Source: Alentia gelatinosa (Eukaryota > Annelida > Polychaeta > Phyllodocida > Polynoidae). Taken from it: a stretch of DNA of 64,000 nucleotides. The DNA lies in assembly GCA_950022655.1 (NCBI GenBank), contig OX465583.1:70567152-70631151 (forward strand), in the 5' to 3' direction. Each line of letters begins with the position of its first letter. Position 1 is the first letter of the stretch. Made by a program: the position numbers and the translations under genes. Below the pieces are notes generated by a model that saw only the letters and a program-made list of their open reading frames with translations, was not told where the DNA came from and searched no databases. Positions 40,505-51,373 of the stretch are shown piece after piece.

Positions 40505-41243
40505 TATTATTTCATAGACATTCGGCAATAGGTATGTAATCATATCGATACCGTGGCTGAGGTTAGTATCTGTATTATTTACCAGCCTAGGAATATAATT
40601 AAGTAATTTAGGGAGGCCAGAGTACTATGTGTCAACTACTTGAAGATTACAGCCACTCGTAAACAGAACCAGTCATTGTTGTGTATATTTAGCAACTCAG
40701 ATAGAAATTGATGCTAAAATATATGCACTAAAAAAAAGTTATTGGAGGAATGAGCCAATTATCTTGTTACATCAACAAGTTCTCATAACTAGTTTGATAC
40801 TACTGGGAACGGATGTGACCTAATTGCAAAGGATAAAGAGATAAAGGTGTAGAGATACACAAGTCGTGTACGTCCAACGATTATAACGAGTCAGATTTGA
40901 AATGTGCTGATTAGAATACCACTGTCATACCTTATTACAATTAACTTTATGAATACTTGAACACCATAATCATATTTTGTAACACATTAATGTAATTTAT
41001 ATTGCTAGTGTTGTCTAGTGAGTGTGAAGTATGTTAATGGGACATATATATGAGATGAGGGTACGTAATATACCTGCGAGAGTTGTAGGTCACAGTGCGA
41101 AGACCCATAATTTACATATGTATACATACGGAGTATATAGCTATGATTTTGCGTAAATAAGTTAGTTCGCTTTTCCATCGTATATACGCTTAGTCTATAG
41201 ACGTATAGAAGTGTCCAGGTTGCAGTTATACAGTAATGCAGTT

Positions 41244-41249
<6 letters not shown>
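40505..41249. other. Unassigned AT-rich sequence
   Basis: No gene or repeat recognised. Confidence 0.4.

Positions 41250-41301
<52 letters not shown>
41250..41301. repeat. TA microsatellite
   Basis: About 26 uninterrupted TA dinucleotides. Confidence 0.95.
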
Positions 41302-41303
<2 letters not shown>

Positions 41304-41326
41304 GCCCACACATTCTTTACACAGCA

Positions 41327-41457
41327 TTATCCTACCCCTAATATAAAACGCCATAGGCTTAACATGGGGTTTGTTTATGTCACGGGTGTGACATAAAGTG
41401 TTGTTTATGTCACTGCTTTCTAATATTCAAAATTTGTGGAAACGAGGTAGGATAAAA
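41327..41457. mobile_element. Second hairpin of subfamily B5
   Basis: TTATCCTACCCCTAATATAA and ACGAGGTAGGATAAAA, inner TTTATGTCACGGGTGTGACA palindrome, CCATAGGCTTAACATGGGG. Confidence 0.7.
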
Positions 41458-41539
41458 TCTAGACGCCACTCGTTTGAGTTTGAGTTTATTTATGTCACTC
41501 ATTGTGTTGGCTCCGGAGATTACAAACAAGATAATTCTC

Positions 41540-41720
41540 CTCATATATGCTTTGCGGCAAATACAGCCATTACGCTTCCGTATACATGGAAAAACATAGT
41601 TGTATACGCCGTATATGCTGGCGTTAGATATGGACGTATACATATAAAAACATGTCAATATACATTGGATACTAGCATTTTCGCGGTGGCGTATGTATGA
41701 AATATCTCCTTTTTGTGGCA
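41540..41720. repeat. TATACGCC / GGCGTATA cluster
   Basis: TTCCGTATACATGG, TTGTATACGCCGTATATGCT, GGACGTATACATAT, GTGGCGTATGTATG. A dense set of short palindromes related to 44985-45235. Probably the paired hairpin of the adjacent B5 element. Confidence 0.55.
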
Positions 41721-41829
41721 CAGTGGGTGTTGTATATCTGTAGGTGAATACAAATAAATATATGTTTATAAGTGCAATGAGAATACATCTAAGTGTGAAT
41801 GTCATAAATATACCCAACTCAACCGTTTG

Positions 41830-42173
41830 ATGGTGTACACTAGGAGCCGACGAAAAGAAAGGAAAATACAGGATGACTTTAATGATGGGGTTAGATAAGT
41901 AATTAGTTGCCAGGTGAATTCCCTCCTAATTCAGCACCTCCCCGATTAGCATAGTATCGGCGCTACTATTCGGCTGAAAAAAAGGTTCATTAGAATCTAC
42001 GATGCCTTACGCAGTTCATAATGAAGAAAATGCTAAATTGGAATGAAGATGTTAGCTTAAAAGCATAATTTCCGACACATTTATATCGTTATTTAAACAT
42101 CTGAATGGTTAGATGCCGAGTAAATTAAGATGTACTTCCTCTTTTTACTATCCACTTTTATTTCTACATTATA
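41830..42173. other. Unassigned sequence
   Basis: Nothing recognised. Confidence 0.4.
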
Positions 42174-42459
42174 GGTCCGTTTCCATTGGTCGATTTCCCA
42201 TCACTGATCTAAAGTCAGGAACCACAGACAGACTTTTGGCACTGCTGACCCAGAATCGGTCAATGGAAACGACCCAGTTCATGAAATGACCAACGACTTT
42301 TTCTGCTCAGATTATGCAATGTGGTGCTACCGACCACTGAGTGAAAGCTTGGTCACTTTGTGACATCTAATACCCTTCTATATAAAGGCAGAGTGAGTGG
42401 CACCACCGACAGACTCAAAATATCTACACCCTTTTCATCGGCCAACGGAATTAGGCCTT
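42174..42459. mobile_element. Family I MITE
   Basis: TCCGTTTCCATTGGTCGATT to TTCATCGGCCAACGGAATTA. Internal CTAAAGTCAGGAACCACAGA and AATCGGTCAATGGAAACGAC. Confidence 0.85.
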
Positions 42460-42497
42460 AAGAGTAACTCAAAGAAATGAAAACCAAGTTATATCCT

Positions 42498-42915
42498 CTG
42501 GTTAACCACAGAGGAGGTGTGAAGCGTAGCGCCCCCTATCGTTTTGGCATGGTCTCAAATGACAGCTGAATGCGGATTCCTATACTAAAATAGGCTAACT
42601 AGTAACAGCTACTACATACAAACTGTTAGAGCTCTATCAAAAATCTTTTCAGATATTGATAGAGTGATATCTAATGTACTCCAAACCACAATAGAGCTCA
42701 ATAGAGCTCCACGTTTTATGGCTGTTTGGTGTTGTGGAATACAGCCTTATTTCTCATAGGCTATGGCTTGCAAGCCTCACACAGTCCTTTCTCAAGAGCT
42801 CCTTTCCCTCTGCTGGCAGGTTTGAAAGTGGCGCCTTGAACCCTGCCGCGATCACATATATGAGTTGGGTGCCTATAGGGGGCGCTACGCTTCACACCTC
42901 CTCTGGGTTAACCAT
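42498..42915. mobile_element. Foldback with about 42-bp arms
   Basis: Arm GTTAACCACAGAGGAGGTGT, GAAGCGTAGCGCCCCCTAT at 42498-42540 pairs with ATAGGGGGCGCTACGCTTCA, CACCTCCTCTGGGTTAACCA at 42875-42914. The inside is about 330 bases with AGAGCTCAATAGAGCTC. The 136-codon plus frame at 42734-43144 runs from inside the foldback into a family J end and is not a gene. Confidence 0.85.
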
Positions 42916-43084
42916 AAAGGCTGAAACCCCCTTTCCTGTACATTTCCTACTGACTCTGCCTACTGTCATAAAGCCGATGAAAACGGCGGAGATATTTTTT
43001 AGTTACCCTGAAAGTCTGTCATTTACTTTCTGTTCAGGGCAAGTCTCCCGTCCCTCCATGCACAAACAATTACTACACAGAGCT

Positions 43085-43139
43085 CAATATCTAAAAACCA
43101 CAAGATGGGGTCACGTTAAATTGTCCGCTATGCCTTTAA
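43085..43139. mobile_element. Family J terminal fragment
   Basis: TTAAATTGTCCGCTATGCCT-TTAA, a family J end with TTAA. Confidence 0.5.
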
Positions 43140-43434
43140 GCTGAGTAGATTCTTTCTTGCTAGTTGCAGGAAGATAAACTTGATGATGGAATTTGTGCCC
43201 GAGTCAAGGTCAAATGCCATCCATAGAGACATTTAAGTCCTCCTACCTGGCAGATCGGGCAGATAAGAACTACTGAGAAAACTATGTGGAGAATGTTTAC
43301 AAGACTTAAAACGTAAACAATGAGGTTTTGATATTTAATGGGACCACTCGGAGTCCTCACTGTATAAATGAGACAAGAGGCAGTTCAAAAGTTTAACACA
43401 TTAATGCCTGAAATGCACATGTGAATAGCTGAAG
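43140..43434. other. Unassigned sequence
   Basis: Nothing recognised. Confidence 0.35.
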
Positions 43435-44000
43435 CGAGATTCACACGGTGGGATTCATGTACCTCACAAGGTTTTTGTCTGAGACAAACCCTGCTGAGAT
43501 TCATGTACCTCACAGGGTCTTTGTCTGAGACAAATCCTACTGATATTCATCTACCTCACAGGGTGTTTGTCTGAGACAAATCCTACTGATATTCATCTAC
43601 CTCACAGGGTGTTTGTCTGAGACAAATCCTGCTAAGATTCATGTAGTTCACTAAGTGTTAGTCTGAGACAAATCCTGCTGAGATTCATGTCCCTCACAGG
43701 GTCTTTGTCCGAGACAAAGCCTGCTGAGATTCTGTACTCAAACACAATCTCTTCACCTAAATAGTAATTAGTGATTCACACGATGGGATTCATGTACCTC
43801 ACAGGGTCTGAGACAAAACCTGCTGAATTTCTGTTCTCGAACACAATTTCTTCATCTACATTATAGGGTTCCATTTCCCTGAGGCATCTTTTTTCCCTTG
43901 CAATTGTTGGCGACATTTACCCCTGAAAAGGAACAGAATCTCATAAGATTTTGAACCCTGTGAGGTACAATAATTCAACCGTGTGAATTCCACTTAACAA
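43435..44000. mobile_element. Family E element with 46-bp array
   Basis: AAGCGAGATTCACACGGTGG at the left and ACCGTGTGAATTCCACTT at the right. Inside is a tandem array of GTCTGAGACAAATCCTGCTG, AGATTCATGTACCTCACAGG at 46-bp spacing (43477, 43523, 43569, 43615). Related to 23275-25551 but with a different expanded unit. Confidence 0.8.
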
Positions 44001-44929
44001 GGAACAGAATCTCATGAAATTTTGAAATGAAAACCAAACTGAAACTCGTACTTTCCTTATGACTTATTTCTTCACCACATTTTTCTTGTGAATACGAGCG
44101 CAGTTATAATTTTTTTGAAAATGACAGACGTAGCTTACAGTATTTCTATAGTGACGGTATATCTTAAACCCATCTATGCAATAGAGTGAACAATAATCAT
44201 CATCTGCTCCAATAAAAGCATCAATAAAACGGAATTTTGGCAGTACTTGTTCTACATCTTGTCCAATAATTAACATAATTGAGAAAAAAAAATTGAAATG
44301 AAAATGTACATTATCAACATTCTTTCAAGCAATTTATCTGAAATTTCATGAGTTGCAATATGGCATTGAATTCCACCCGGTATGATTACCTAATAAAATA
44401 GAATTATCAAAAATTAATCATAGATTGATTTATTTATTTCGATTTCAAATTGTATTTCGATGGATTTCTACGGTATTTCTGATGTTCATGTCGAAATGCC
44501 ATTCATTTTTAATCAAAGAGGTTGGAGAATTGTTAAAGAAAGCAGGAATAACATTGAATGACGAAAAACTGACAGCTCTTGGCAGGAGGTGCCTTGACGT
44601 AATTTGGTAGGAGTCATGCATGCCTTGAGGCTACCTCGTGGTATGTAAAGGTTAAATATATCAACACTAAAAAAAAACAGTTCAATATCCGTTTAATTTT
44701 TATTTATTTTTCATCGCAGAAAGCATAAATGAACATTTCAAACTCCATTCTAAAGCAACTAAGTTATCTGAATAAAGGGCCCCTCCATGACATAGATTCT
44801 GATCTTGTGCCTCGTCAAGCAACAGTGATTTTAGATTGGAATACATATAAACATGGTTAGAAGATGGGGATCTGCTCCCCGTGGTACAACAGTATCCTAC
44901 AGCGTGTACGGAATTGCTAATTATCTCAC
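44001..44929. other. Unassigned AT-rich sequence
   Basis: After the family E tail (CAAGGAACAGAATCTCATGA) nothing is recognised. Frames at 44064-44276 and 44425-44610 have no supporting features. Confidence 0.4.
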
Positions 44930-45240
44930 CCCGGTATTTTTTCCTTAGGCTTAACATTAACACTGAGTGAAAACCACCATTTTATTCATATACATACATA
45001 TATACGCCATCGCGGAAGTGCATGTATCGGCTGAATATTGACTTGTTTTCATATATATACGCTAATATTTCATACCAGCGTATGAGGCGTATACAGGACT
45101 ATTTCCTCTAGTATACGGCCGTATTTTGGCTGAATTTCACACCAGGCATATATATATACGAGAGGAAACATCCTATGTGCAACATGTATACGCCGGTCGT
45201 ATACATGTTATATACGTTTGGCGTATATGTATACTCGTGG
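44930..45240. mobile_element. B-superfamily fragment with TATACGCC palindromes
   Basis: TTATCTCACCCCGGTATTTT and GGCTTAACATTAACACTGAG, then a cluster of TATACGCC-type palindromes (GCGTATGAGGCGTATAC, CGCCGGTCGTATACATGT, TGGCGTATATGTATAC) related to 41540-41720. Confidence 0.55.
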
Positions 45241-45249
45241 GTGTTGGAA

Positions 45250-45345
45250 GAGGTTGCACAGTTTGGAGTCGTCATATAGACTTTGACGTTGTTGAGCATC
45301 AGCCATACGCTCATATACTCTGCCTAAAAGTTAGAGTGGTCACAT
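45250..45345. repeat. 66-bp repeat, left part
   Basis: CATACGCTCATATACTCTGC and TTAGAGTGGTCACATAGACT. Continues at 45715-45865, so the SINE at 45355 appears inserted in this small array. Similar to the start of repeat N. Confidence 0.65.
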
Positions 45346-45354
45346 AGACTTTGA

Positions 45355-45706
45355 GCAGCCTGTGTGGGTTCGAGTCCCACCCCAGCAGTGGTAGATTTAC
45401 TGCTATATCAAGGCCAATCCTTCTCATATCATGTCTATGTGGTGTGGTGTACAGCCACCATTCTCCTTCATTCCCAGCAGTGGTAGATTTACTGCCATAT
45501 CAAAGGCCAATCCTTCTCATACCATGTCTATGTGGAGTGGGAAGTAAAAGAACTCTCACCTCGGTAAATGTGTAGGGGTGGGATCTCTACCTGAATTCAT
45601 TACATAGATTCGATCACCACCCATGTGGTGTAAAAGAACCTTGAGTAAGTCTGGTGAGAACCTCTAATGGTTAACTGGACGTTAAATCAAACCCAAAAAA
45701 AAAAAA
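45355..45706 (+). mobile_element. tRNA-derived SINE, copy 1 (5' truncated)
   Basis: Starts within the tRNA-like head at box B (GGGTTCGAGTCCCACCCC). Two copies of AGCAGTGGTAGATTTACTGC follow, then CACCTCGGTAAATGTGTAGG, TAACTGGACGTTAAATCAAA and an A-run tail. Confidence 0.85.
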
Positions 45707-45714
45707 TTGACTTT

Positions 45715-45865
45715 GAGCTTGTTGAGTGTTGGCCATACGCTTATATACTCTGCATAAAGGTTAGAGTGGTCACATAGACTTTGAGCTGTTGGAGCGTGGG
45801 CCACATGCTGAAAATACTTTGCCTAAAGGTTAGACTCGTCACATAAACTTTGCACCTGCTGCAAA
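45715..45865. repeat. 66-bp repeat, right part
   Basis: CATACGCTTATATACTCTGC, AAGGTTAGAGTGGTCACATA, GACTTTGAGCTGTTG in two to three copies. Confidence 0.7.
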
Positions 45866-45873
45866 AACCTATC

Positions 45874-46202
45874 CAGGGGTGCGTTTAATAATTTAGGATC
45901 GTACATGGAGATTCTTTTCTGAACCTGGACAAGGGTTGTAGTTTAATGACATCTAAGTCTGTTCGCCAAGAAAGTATTAGCTGTACATAAGGGAATCCAT
46001 AATGTTTGTTCTCCTTTTTTTGTTATATTTTTTTAAAACATCTCAAGAGGTTCTACTAATAGGTTCGATCTTCAGCTGTAGGAAAATTACATGTTCTGTA
46101 TCAAAATATAAGATGAATAAAGTTGTTCCACATCATCCCTGGGTCTCTATGGCTTACGGAAAAGGGTCTTCATGTAGGAGCCTAGATTATTAAACAGGCC
46201 CC
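45874..46202. mobile_element. Family P MITE, copy 2
   Basis: AGGGGTGCGTTTAATAATTT to GCCTAGATTATTAAACAGGC. It contains an extra internal segment at about 45995-46120 relative to copy 1. Confidence 0.8.
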
Positions 46203-46278
46203 AAGACTCGTAAGTGCGGCACTGATAGAACAGTGTTAAACCTCTGCAACGATCCCAGTGCAGCAGTTTGGGCAGGGC

Positions 46279-46836
46279 TAGACTTGCTCACGTCTTTGAT
46301 TATGGACATTATTAAGAAAGAAAACTACTTTCCAGCATTTGGACTGATGCCTAACAGGCCCAGGGAGCCCTTGAATAATCTAGGATCTTACATAAAGACA
46401 CTTGTCCGTACCTTTGAACAAGGGTTATCGTTTGATAATATTTAAATTTGTTTGCTAAGACAGTACCAGACATCCGTAAGGTCGTCCATAACTGTTGAAT
46501 AAAGTTGACCTACATCGTCCCTGGTTGTCCATGGCATACAGAAAAATACTATTCAACGGGGCCCAGGAATCCCAATGAGGAGGGGTTGAGGTAGGTGGGG
46601 GGGGGGGGGTAGCCATATAGGATGCAGGGACTGGAGCCAGTCTCCCAGCGACAAGGGGTGAGGTAGGTGGACGGGTAGGCATAGGGGACAGGGACTGAAT
46701 CCTGAATCCCTTTAAGGAGGGGTCAGGCAGGTGGAGGGGTAGCCATAAGATACAGGGACTGAAGCCTGTATCACGGCGAGGAGGGGTGGAGTAGGTGGAG
46801 GGGTAGTCATAGGATGTAGGGACTCGAGCCAGTCTA
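46279..46836. mobile_element. Family A MITE enclosing a family P element
   Basis: TAGACTTGCTCACGTCTTTG at the left and GGGACTCGAGCCAGTCTA at the right. Flanks GGCAGGGC and GGCAGAGC match at 7 of 8. Its 558-bp length is due to a P insertion (46359-46567) and repeated GATACAGGGACTG segments. Confidence 0.72.
46359..46567. mobile_element. Family P MITE, copy 3 (nested)
   Basis: CCAGGGAGCCCTTGAATAAT, ACAAGGGTTATCGTTTGATA, TTGACCTACATCGTCCCTGG, ending TTCAACGGGGCCCAGG. Confidence 0.7.
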
Positions 46837-46839
46837 GGC

Positions 46840-47190
46840 AGAGCTTAACACAGGTAGTGAATAGACATTGAGTGACGTCTATTTTGAGATGTAGATCCAT
46901 AGTACTTACGGCCATTATCTCGGGTTCAGTCCATACCTGAGGGGCTGATACCTGCAAAGTGGTCAATCTGGAAGGGGCAGATCACCCTCTTCCCTACTTA
47001 CCCCCACCCCTCCCGGGAGGTCCTCAATCCCCAACACAAACCCTCTCTCTCAGTACCCAGGTTTAACTGTATCAGGCGCGCTCGCCCATTGTCACTGCCT
47101 TAATAGCAGTTTAATGAGACGTTTAACTTGGGGTACTCCCACATAAGGTTTACATAATCGGGCCGCCGCAACTACTACAGAGGTTATAGA
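46840..47190. other. Unassigned sequence
   Basis: Includes CCACCCCTCCCGGGAGG. No gene. Confidence 0.35.
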
Positions 47191-47294
47191 CCCGTGTCCA
47201 TTGGCCGACGTAAACGGTGTGGATTTGTTTAGTTCACCCGCTAATTTCCGTTTTGTCCTAGCAGTGCTAAAGGTCCGCTGGTGGTGCCTGACTG

Positions 47295-47350
<56 letters not shown>

Positions 47351-47372
47351 CATACATACATACATATATATA

Positions 47373-47408
<36 letters not shown>

Positions 47409-47426
47409 TGTATGTATGTATGTATG

Positions 47427-47494
<68 letters not shown>

Positions 47495-47510
47495 ATGGCC
47501 AATGGAAAGA
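47191..47510. mobile_element. Family I MITE swollen by a microsatellite
   Basis: CCCGTGTCCATTGGCCGACG at the left and TATCGGTGATGGCCAATGGA at the right are family I ends. Between them lies GTGGTGCCTGACTG and a 200-bp TA/TACA/TATG microsatellite (47297-47490). Confidence 0.75.
47297..47490. repeat. Compound TA/TACA/TATG microsatellite
   Basis: TA run, short CATA run, TA run, about 12 TATG units, long TA run. The 100-137-codon YIYIYI frames on both strands are artefacts of it. Confidence 0.95.
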
Positions 47511-47533
47511 GTTTTTTATAGTAGAAACCGAAC

Positions 47534-47658
47534 GAGAGTTAGACTTGTCAGTGTTTATGCCAGGACGGGAAGGTCGTGTATTACTACAAAAGCGTTAGCT
47601 GAGCGTAGTGAGGAACAGACCTGACCAGAGTGGCATAGACACTGACAAGTCTAACTCT
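47534..47658. mobile_element. Foldback hairpin of the B superfamily
   Basis: GAGAGTTAGACTTGTCAGTG, TTTATGCCA and TGGCATAGACACTGACAAGT, CTAACTC arms around AGCGTTAGCTGAGCGTAGTG. The core is recognisable; the arms match no other copy here. Confidence 0.75.
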
Positions 47659-47784
47659 GCATGGAGTTGTCCCATTTCACTCATTCCATATAAGGAATAG
47701 AGTAGACCGAGTGGCCAATGACTGCATTCGCAGCAAACCCCGACCTTGACCCTGACCACTTACATAATATTCATAGCGCCTTGG

Positions 47785-48066
47785 GCCGGTTCTACAGTCG
47801 AGAGTTGACCTACAATAAAGGGGCCACAACCACCCTCAACTCGAATTTGGTTTCGTATCTATCCTACCCCGGCTTCATGACTTTATGATATTAGGAAAGT
47901 CTGACTCGATACCGTCCATGTTTGACAACTGTCAGAATTTCTGCTACGCAGCCGGAACTATTTAAACAGGTGAATAATTCCTGATCACTGATTGGTCATT
48001 TTTTATTTCTCTAGGTACATAAATTTTACTTTACAATGACGGTGTTTTATTAGGGGTAGGATAACA
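47785..48066. mobile_element. Two-hairpin foldback, subfamily B5
   Basis: TCGAGAGTTGACC and CCACCCTCAACTCGA form the first hairpin. The second is bounded by TATCCTACCCCGG and TTAGGGGTAGGATAACA. Confidence 0.65.
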
Positions 48067-48280
48067 TTCAATGGCCTGTTCCTATGACAATTGTACTTCC
48101 CATATAACGTTCGCAGCAATTGATAAAAATCATCCCAGAAAATAACTGATTTATGAGCTACACAGCTCGACAACAACGATTCTTCTAGACAAGAGAATAG
48201 CGAAACACAGAAGCATTGATGCATACAAAGGACACCATGCAGTCTAAACAGCAGGACTTTTTAATACTAAGTCATGATAA

Positions 48281-48587
48281 GCCCGTTTCCATTGGCCGAT
48301 TTCCCGTCACCGATCTACAGTCAGGAACCACCGACAGACTTTTGGCACTGCTGACACAAAATCGGTCAAGGGAAACGACCCAGCTCGTTAAATGCCCCAC
48401 GTCTTTTTCTGCTTAGATTATGCAATGTGGCACCACCCACCACTGAGTGAAAGCTTGGCCACTGAGTGAAAAGTACTACCCTCACTGATTTTATGTTACC
48501 AACACACAATCAGTGGAACCACCGACAGACCTTCTGGGTAACTCAAAGAATCTACACTCTTTTCGTCGGCCAATGGAAGTAGGCCTT
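48281..48587. mobile_element. Family I MITE
   Basis: GCCCGTTTCCATTGGCCGAT to TTTTCGTCGGCCAATGGAAG. Internal CACCGATCTACAGTCAGGAA. The reference copy of the family. Confidence 0.88.
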
Positions 48588-48589
48588 TA

Positions 48590-49200
48590 CTGTGATACCA
48601 GCTGCTAGTCGCCAGTGTTATATATGTCTTTACCACTCATAAGAAGCTAGCGCCAAGGCCCACTTTCTCGAGTTTCGAGTTAACGGTTCACTGCCATCTT
48701 AAGATGGCGTAGTTGAAACTAAACGCACCACCTGTATCCCTCGTATAATCTACAGCTCTGATTCGAGACAAAAATGCCGACACTTCCCTTTCTCTATCTA
48801 CGTACAAATAATTCATTTACTATTGGTTCCTTTCTAGTAAGAAGATATACGGTGGTTCTTCTGAGGGCACCAGTTATGCAGGTGTATATATGTCTACCAT
48901 TAAATACGTCAAGGCTTTTTGTTAGAATTTCAGTTGTAATTTTGTCTGATCATACTTTATTATCCATCTATGATGAAATCTCCATTAAAAATGTATTGGG
49001 CCATAGAAACCACTACCCATTGTTTCTAACATAGCCATGGAGTACGGTGATTTTGGCCCCAAAGCCAATGATTGCAAAAACAGGCCCTCTATGTTGAAGA
49101 GCAAAAAAAAACTCCCTAATGATATACCACACAATATTGTAATTCCTTGGTTTAATTTACTCGAGATGATGAACGCTAAATGCAACAAACGATAGTATGT
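48590..49200. other. Unassigned sequence
   Basis: An 86-codon plus frame at 48774-49034 has no domain or splice support. 49100-49180 shares TTGTAATTCCTTGGTTTAAT and GATGATGAACGCTAAATGCA-like words with 56165-56225. Confidence 0.35.
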
Positions 49201-49204
49201 TGGA

Positions 49205-49345
49205 CAGGCGGCTCTGTAAACCACTTGAGGTTGACATCGTAATATACTCAATAACGCTCGTGAATTACGACGCATCAAGGATGACTTCGTAGTACACTCG
49301 CTAATACTTGTGCATTACTGCGCATCAACCACTTGCTATTTACGA
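49205..49345. mobile_element. Family G hairpin, long copy
   Basis: GCGGCTCTGTAAACCACTTG, AGGTTGACATCGTAATATAC and CATCAACCACTTGCTATTTA, CGACTGCCTGT, with inner TACACTCGCTAATACTTGTG repeats. Confidence 0.7.
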
Positions 49346-49379
49346 CTGCCTGTCCCAGGATTTGAAAGCTGTTGAATTA

Positions 49380-50262
49380 AGTTTGCCTACAAAAGTATAG
49401 GGTACAAGAAGACAATGTATGAGGATTAGGTTTAGTAATATTGAAGCTTGTTCGCTAAGGCAGTCCTAGCAGATGGAAGGTCATCTGAAAGTGTTGAATT
49501 TAAGCAGAACTGTCTTCAAAATACGTTTCGAAAGCGGTTCTGTTTTTATCTCACCCCCAACACGGACCTTACAGTCGATTTTAAGCAATAATATAATCAT
49601 GTATTGAATTGTTCAAACAATGGCGTCGGAACTATTGTTGCTGCAGCTGCGGTTCAAACAATGGCGCCGGAACAATTTTTTAACGTGACGTTCATTGGTT
49701 GCTACGTTGCTACGTTCTCTGCCACCACCATGGCCTATTACTATACACCTATAGGCGAACGTCTATGGGTTACTAACCGCTGCTAGGCATATCGTATAAA
49801 TAACGTTCGGGCCCGCCGAGTAGTATGACGTATGGATTCCCATAGGCTTAAGCATTGCAAAACGTACGGCCCGCTGCTGGGAACACTACGTCGTACTAAC
49901 GTACATTATCGCACGGGTGCGAGAGGAGCGGTTGTTTCAATGCATAAAAAATGGTGGCCCCTACCGTGCGATATAAACCTATCGGTACGTCAAAAGTATG
50001 TAAATATTGTGATATATACGGCGTCGGGCCGTATTTTTTCATCAAATGACCTCGAACGTCCACCTGTACGGGCTCAGTAACCACGTTTTCTCATAGTACT
50101 GTAACTTTACGTTGGTGAGCGTTGCGTATTTTATTTCAACGTTAACTCAATGGCACAACCTGTACCAGGGGTGGGATAAAAAGTTGATCCACATTGTCCC
50201 TGAGTTTTCTTGGCGTACAGAAAAGGGACTTCAGATATGATACAAAATTATTCAACATGCCC
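49380..50262. mobile_element. Family P MITE split by a large B-type element
   Basis: The left half (TTAGGTTTAGTAATATTGAA, GTTCGCTAAGGCAGTCCTAG) ends at about 49502. The right half (AGTTGATCCACATTGTCCCT, GGCGTACAGAAAAGGGACTT) resumes at about 50180. In intact copies these are contiguous. Confidence 0.7.
49535..50178. mobile_element. Large B-type element with CpG-rich inside
   Basis: TTTTTATCTCACCCCCAAC at the left and TACCAGGGGTGGGATAAAA at the right. The inside carries CATAGGCTTAAGCATTG (superfamily signature), two copies of TTCAAACAATGGCG-CGGAAC (49612, 49654) and a CpG-rich 49780-50080 stretch. Frames at 49832-50084 are not assigned. Confidence 0.6.
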
Positions 50263-50299
50263 TTGGATGACCTTAATGGCCACCCTAATATTTGATATC

Positions 50300-50765
50300 G
50301 TAGGGGGGATAGGGGGTATTCCTATATACCTATGGCCATACACTCTATGCTTACACCACGTTCTGGGGGGTGGAGTAACTTATGTATACTACCCAAGTTT
50401 GCCGTACACTATGCAAGGTTGCCGTATACTACCCAAGGTTGACATTCAGACCAATCAGATCGTCTCTTACAAAATTCACATGAAAAGTGCTGTGGGGAGA
50501 AAACATAAATCGTTAAGTTACTCGATAAGGTTGGATCTGGCTTTGGGTTTGATGGTGGGTGAGCAAATGATGCTAATTATCGTTATTAAACCACATTTGA
50601 AGGAATTATGGGAAAAGGGAAACCAAGTTTCTGGAGAGAGAATGTCAAAGTTACTCGGTAAGGCTTGGAAAAACTACTGCCCTCGGCCAAGGCCTTGGGC
50701 AGTAATTATTCCGACCCTTACCTCCTAACTTTGACTTTCTCTCACTGGGACATAGTTTACCTCTA
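50300..50765. mobile_element. Family U repeat with long hairpin, copy 1
   Basis: ATACCTATGGCCATACACTC, GACCAATCAGATCGTCTCTT, GGTTGGATCTGGCTTTGGGT, and a terminal hairpin (50645-50740) of AAAGTTACTCGGTAAGGCTT, GGAAAAACTACTGCCC and complements, centred on GGCCAAGGCC. The 172-codon plus frame at 50210-50728 spans P and U sequence and is not a gene. Confidence 0.78.
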
Positions 50766-50885
50766 ATATTTCCTAGGCCAGGAATCACAGTGCAAGGGGT
50801 CAGAGGGGTAAGGGTCATTCCATTGTGGGCAGTCATGAGGTGTCCAGCACGGCTACCACGTTGTCTCGGGTGGTTGGGATTGGCA

Positions 50886-51025
50886 TAGACTTGCTCAAGT
50901 CTTTGATTATGGACATTCATGATTAAATAAAATGAAGATGAAGCATGCTGCAGTGTGACTGGCCCACGAATCATGGAATGGAGGGGAGGAGTAGGTGCAG
51001 GGGTACAGGGACTGGAGCCGGTCTA
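50886..51025. mobile_element. Family A MITE
   Basis: TAGACTTGCTCAAGTCTTTG to GACTGGAGCCGGTCTA. Flanks GGATTGGCA and GGCTTGGCG agree at 7 of 9. Confidence 0.82.
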
Positions 51026-51373
51026 GGCTTGGCGCTTTGGGGTTCAGGTTTGGGCAGTAGGTGTTGACCCTGACGCCCCCTGTGTACACTCCTCCCAGCG
51101 GAAAGTGGGGTGATGGTTCTCAGGTAGACACCTGTCCCTTGTGACGTGCGGTCATTTAGTCAGCTGACTCTCACGAGACTATCAGGTTATTCACCACTAG
51201 ATTGGCAATCAAGCCCTGTCTCTGACTTAGGGGTTGGTCTGGTCCGATCGCTTTCTGGCCAGAAAGTAGACTGGTTCCCTGCCCAAATGAAATAAGGGAC
51301 TGGTAACTACTTCTTACATAATGCTAGAGAAAGACCTTGAAATGACAGTCACGCCGCCTCTCTCGGCTCTACA

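Noticed and set aside
42734..43144. 136-codon plus-strand open frame
   Set aside because: Begins inside a foldback, crosses its right arm and ends in a family J terminus. No conserved domain features.
45355..45390. Functional tRNA gene from the GGTTCGAGTCCC box B
   Set aside because: Only the 3' half of a tRNA-like sequence is present and it continues into a SINE body.
47092..47598. YIYIYI open frames of 100-137 codons on both strands
   Set aside because: Translation of a TA/TATG microsatellite.
50210..50728. 172-codon plus-strand open frame, the longest in the window
   Set aside because: Runs through the end of a family P MITE and a family U repeat. The corresponding U copies at 62015-62740 are not open in that frame, so it is not conserved.
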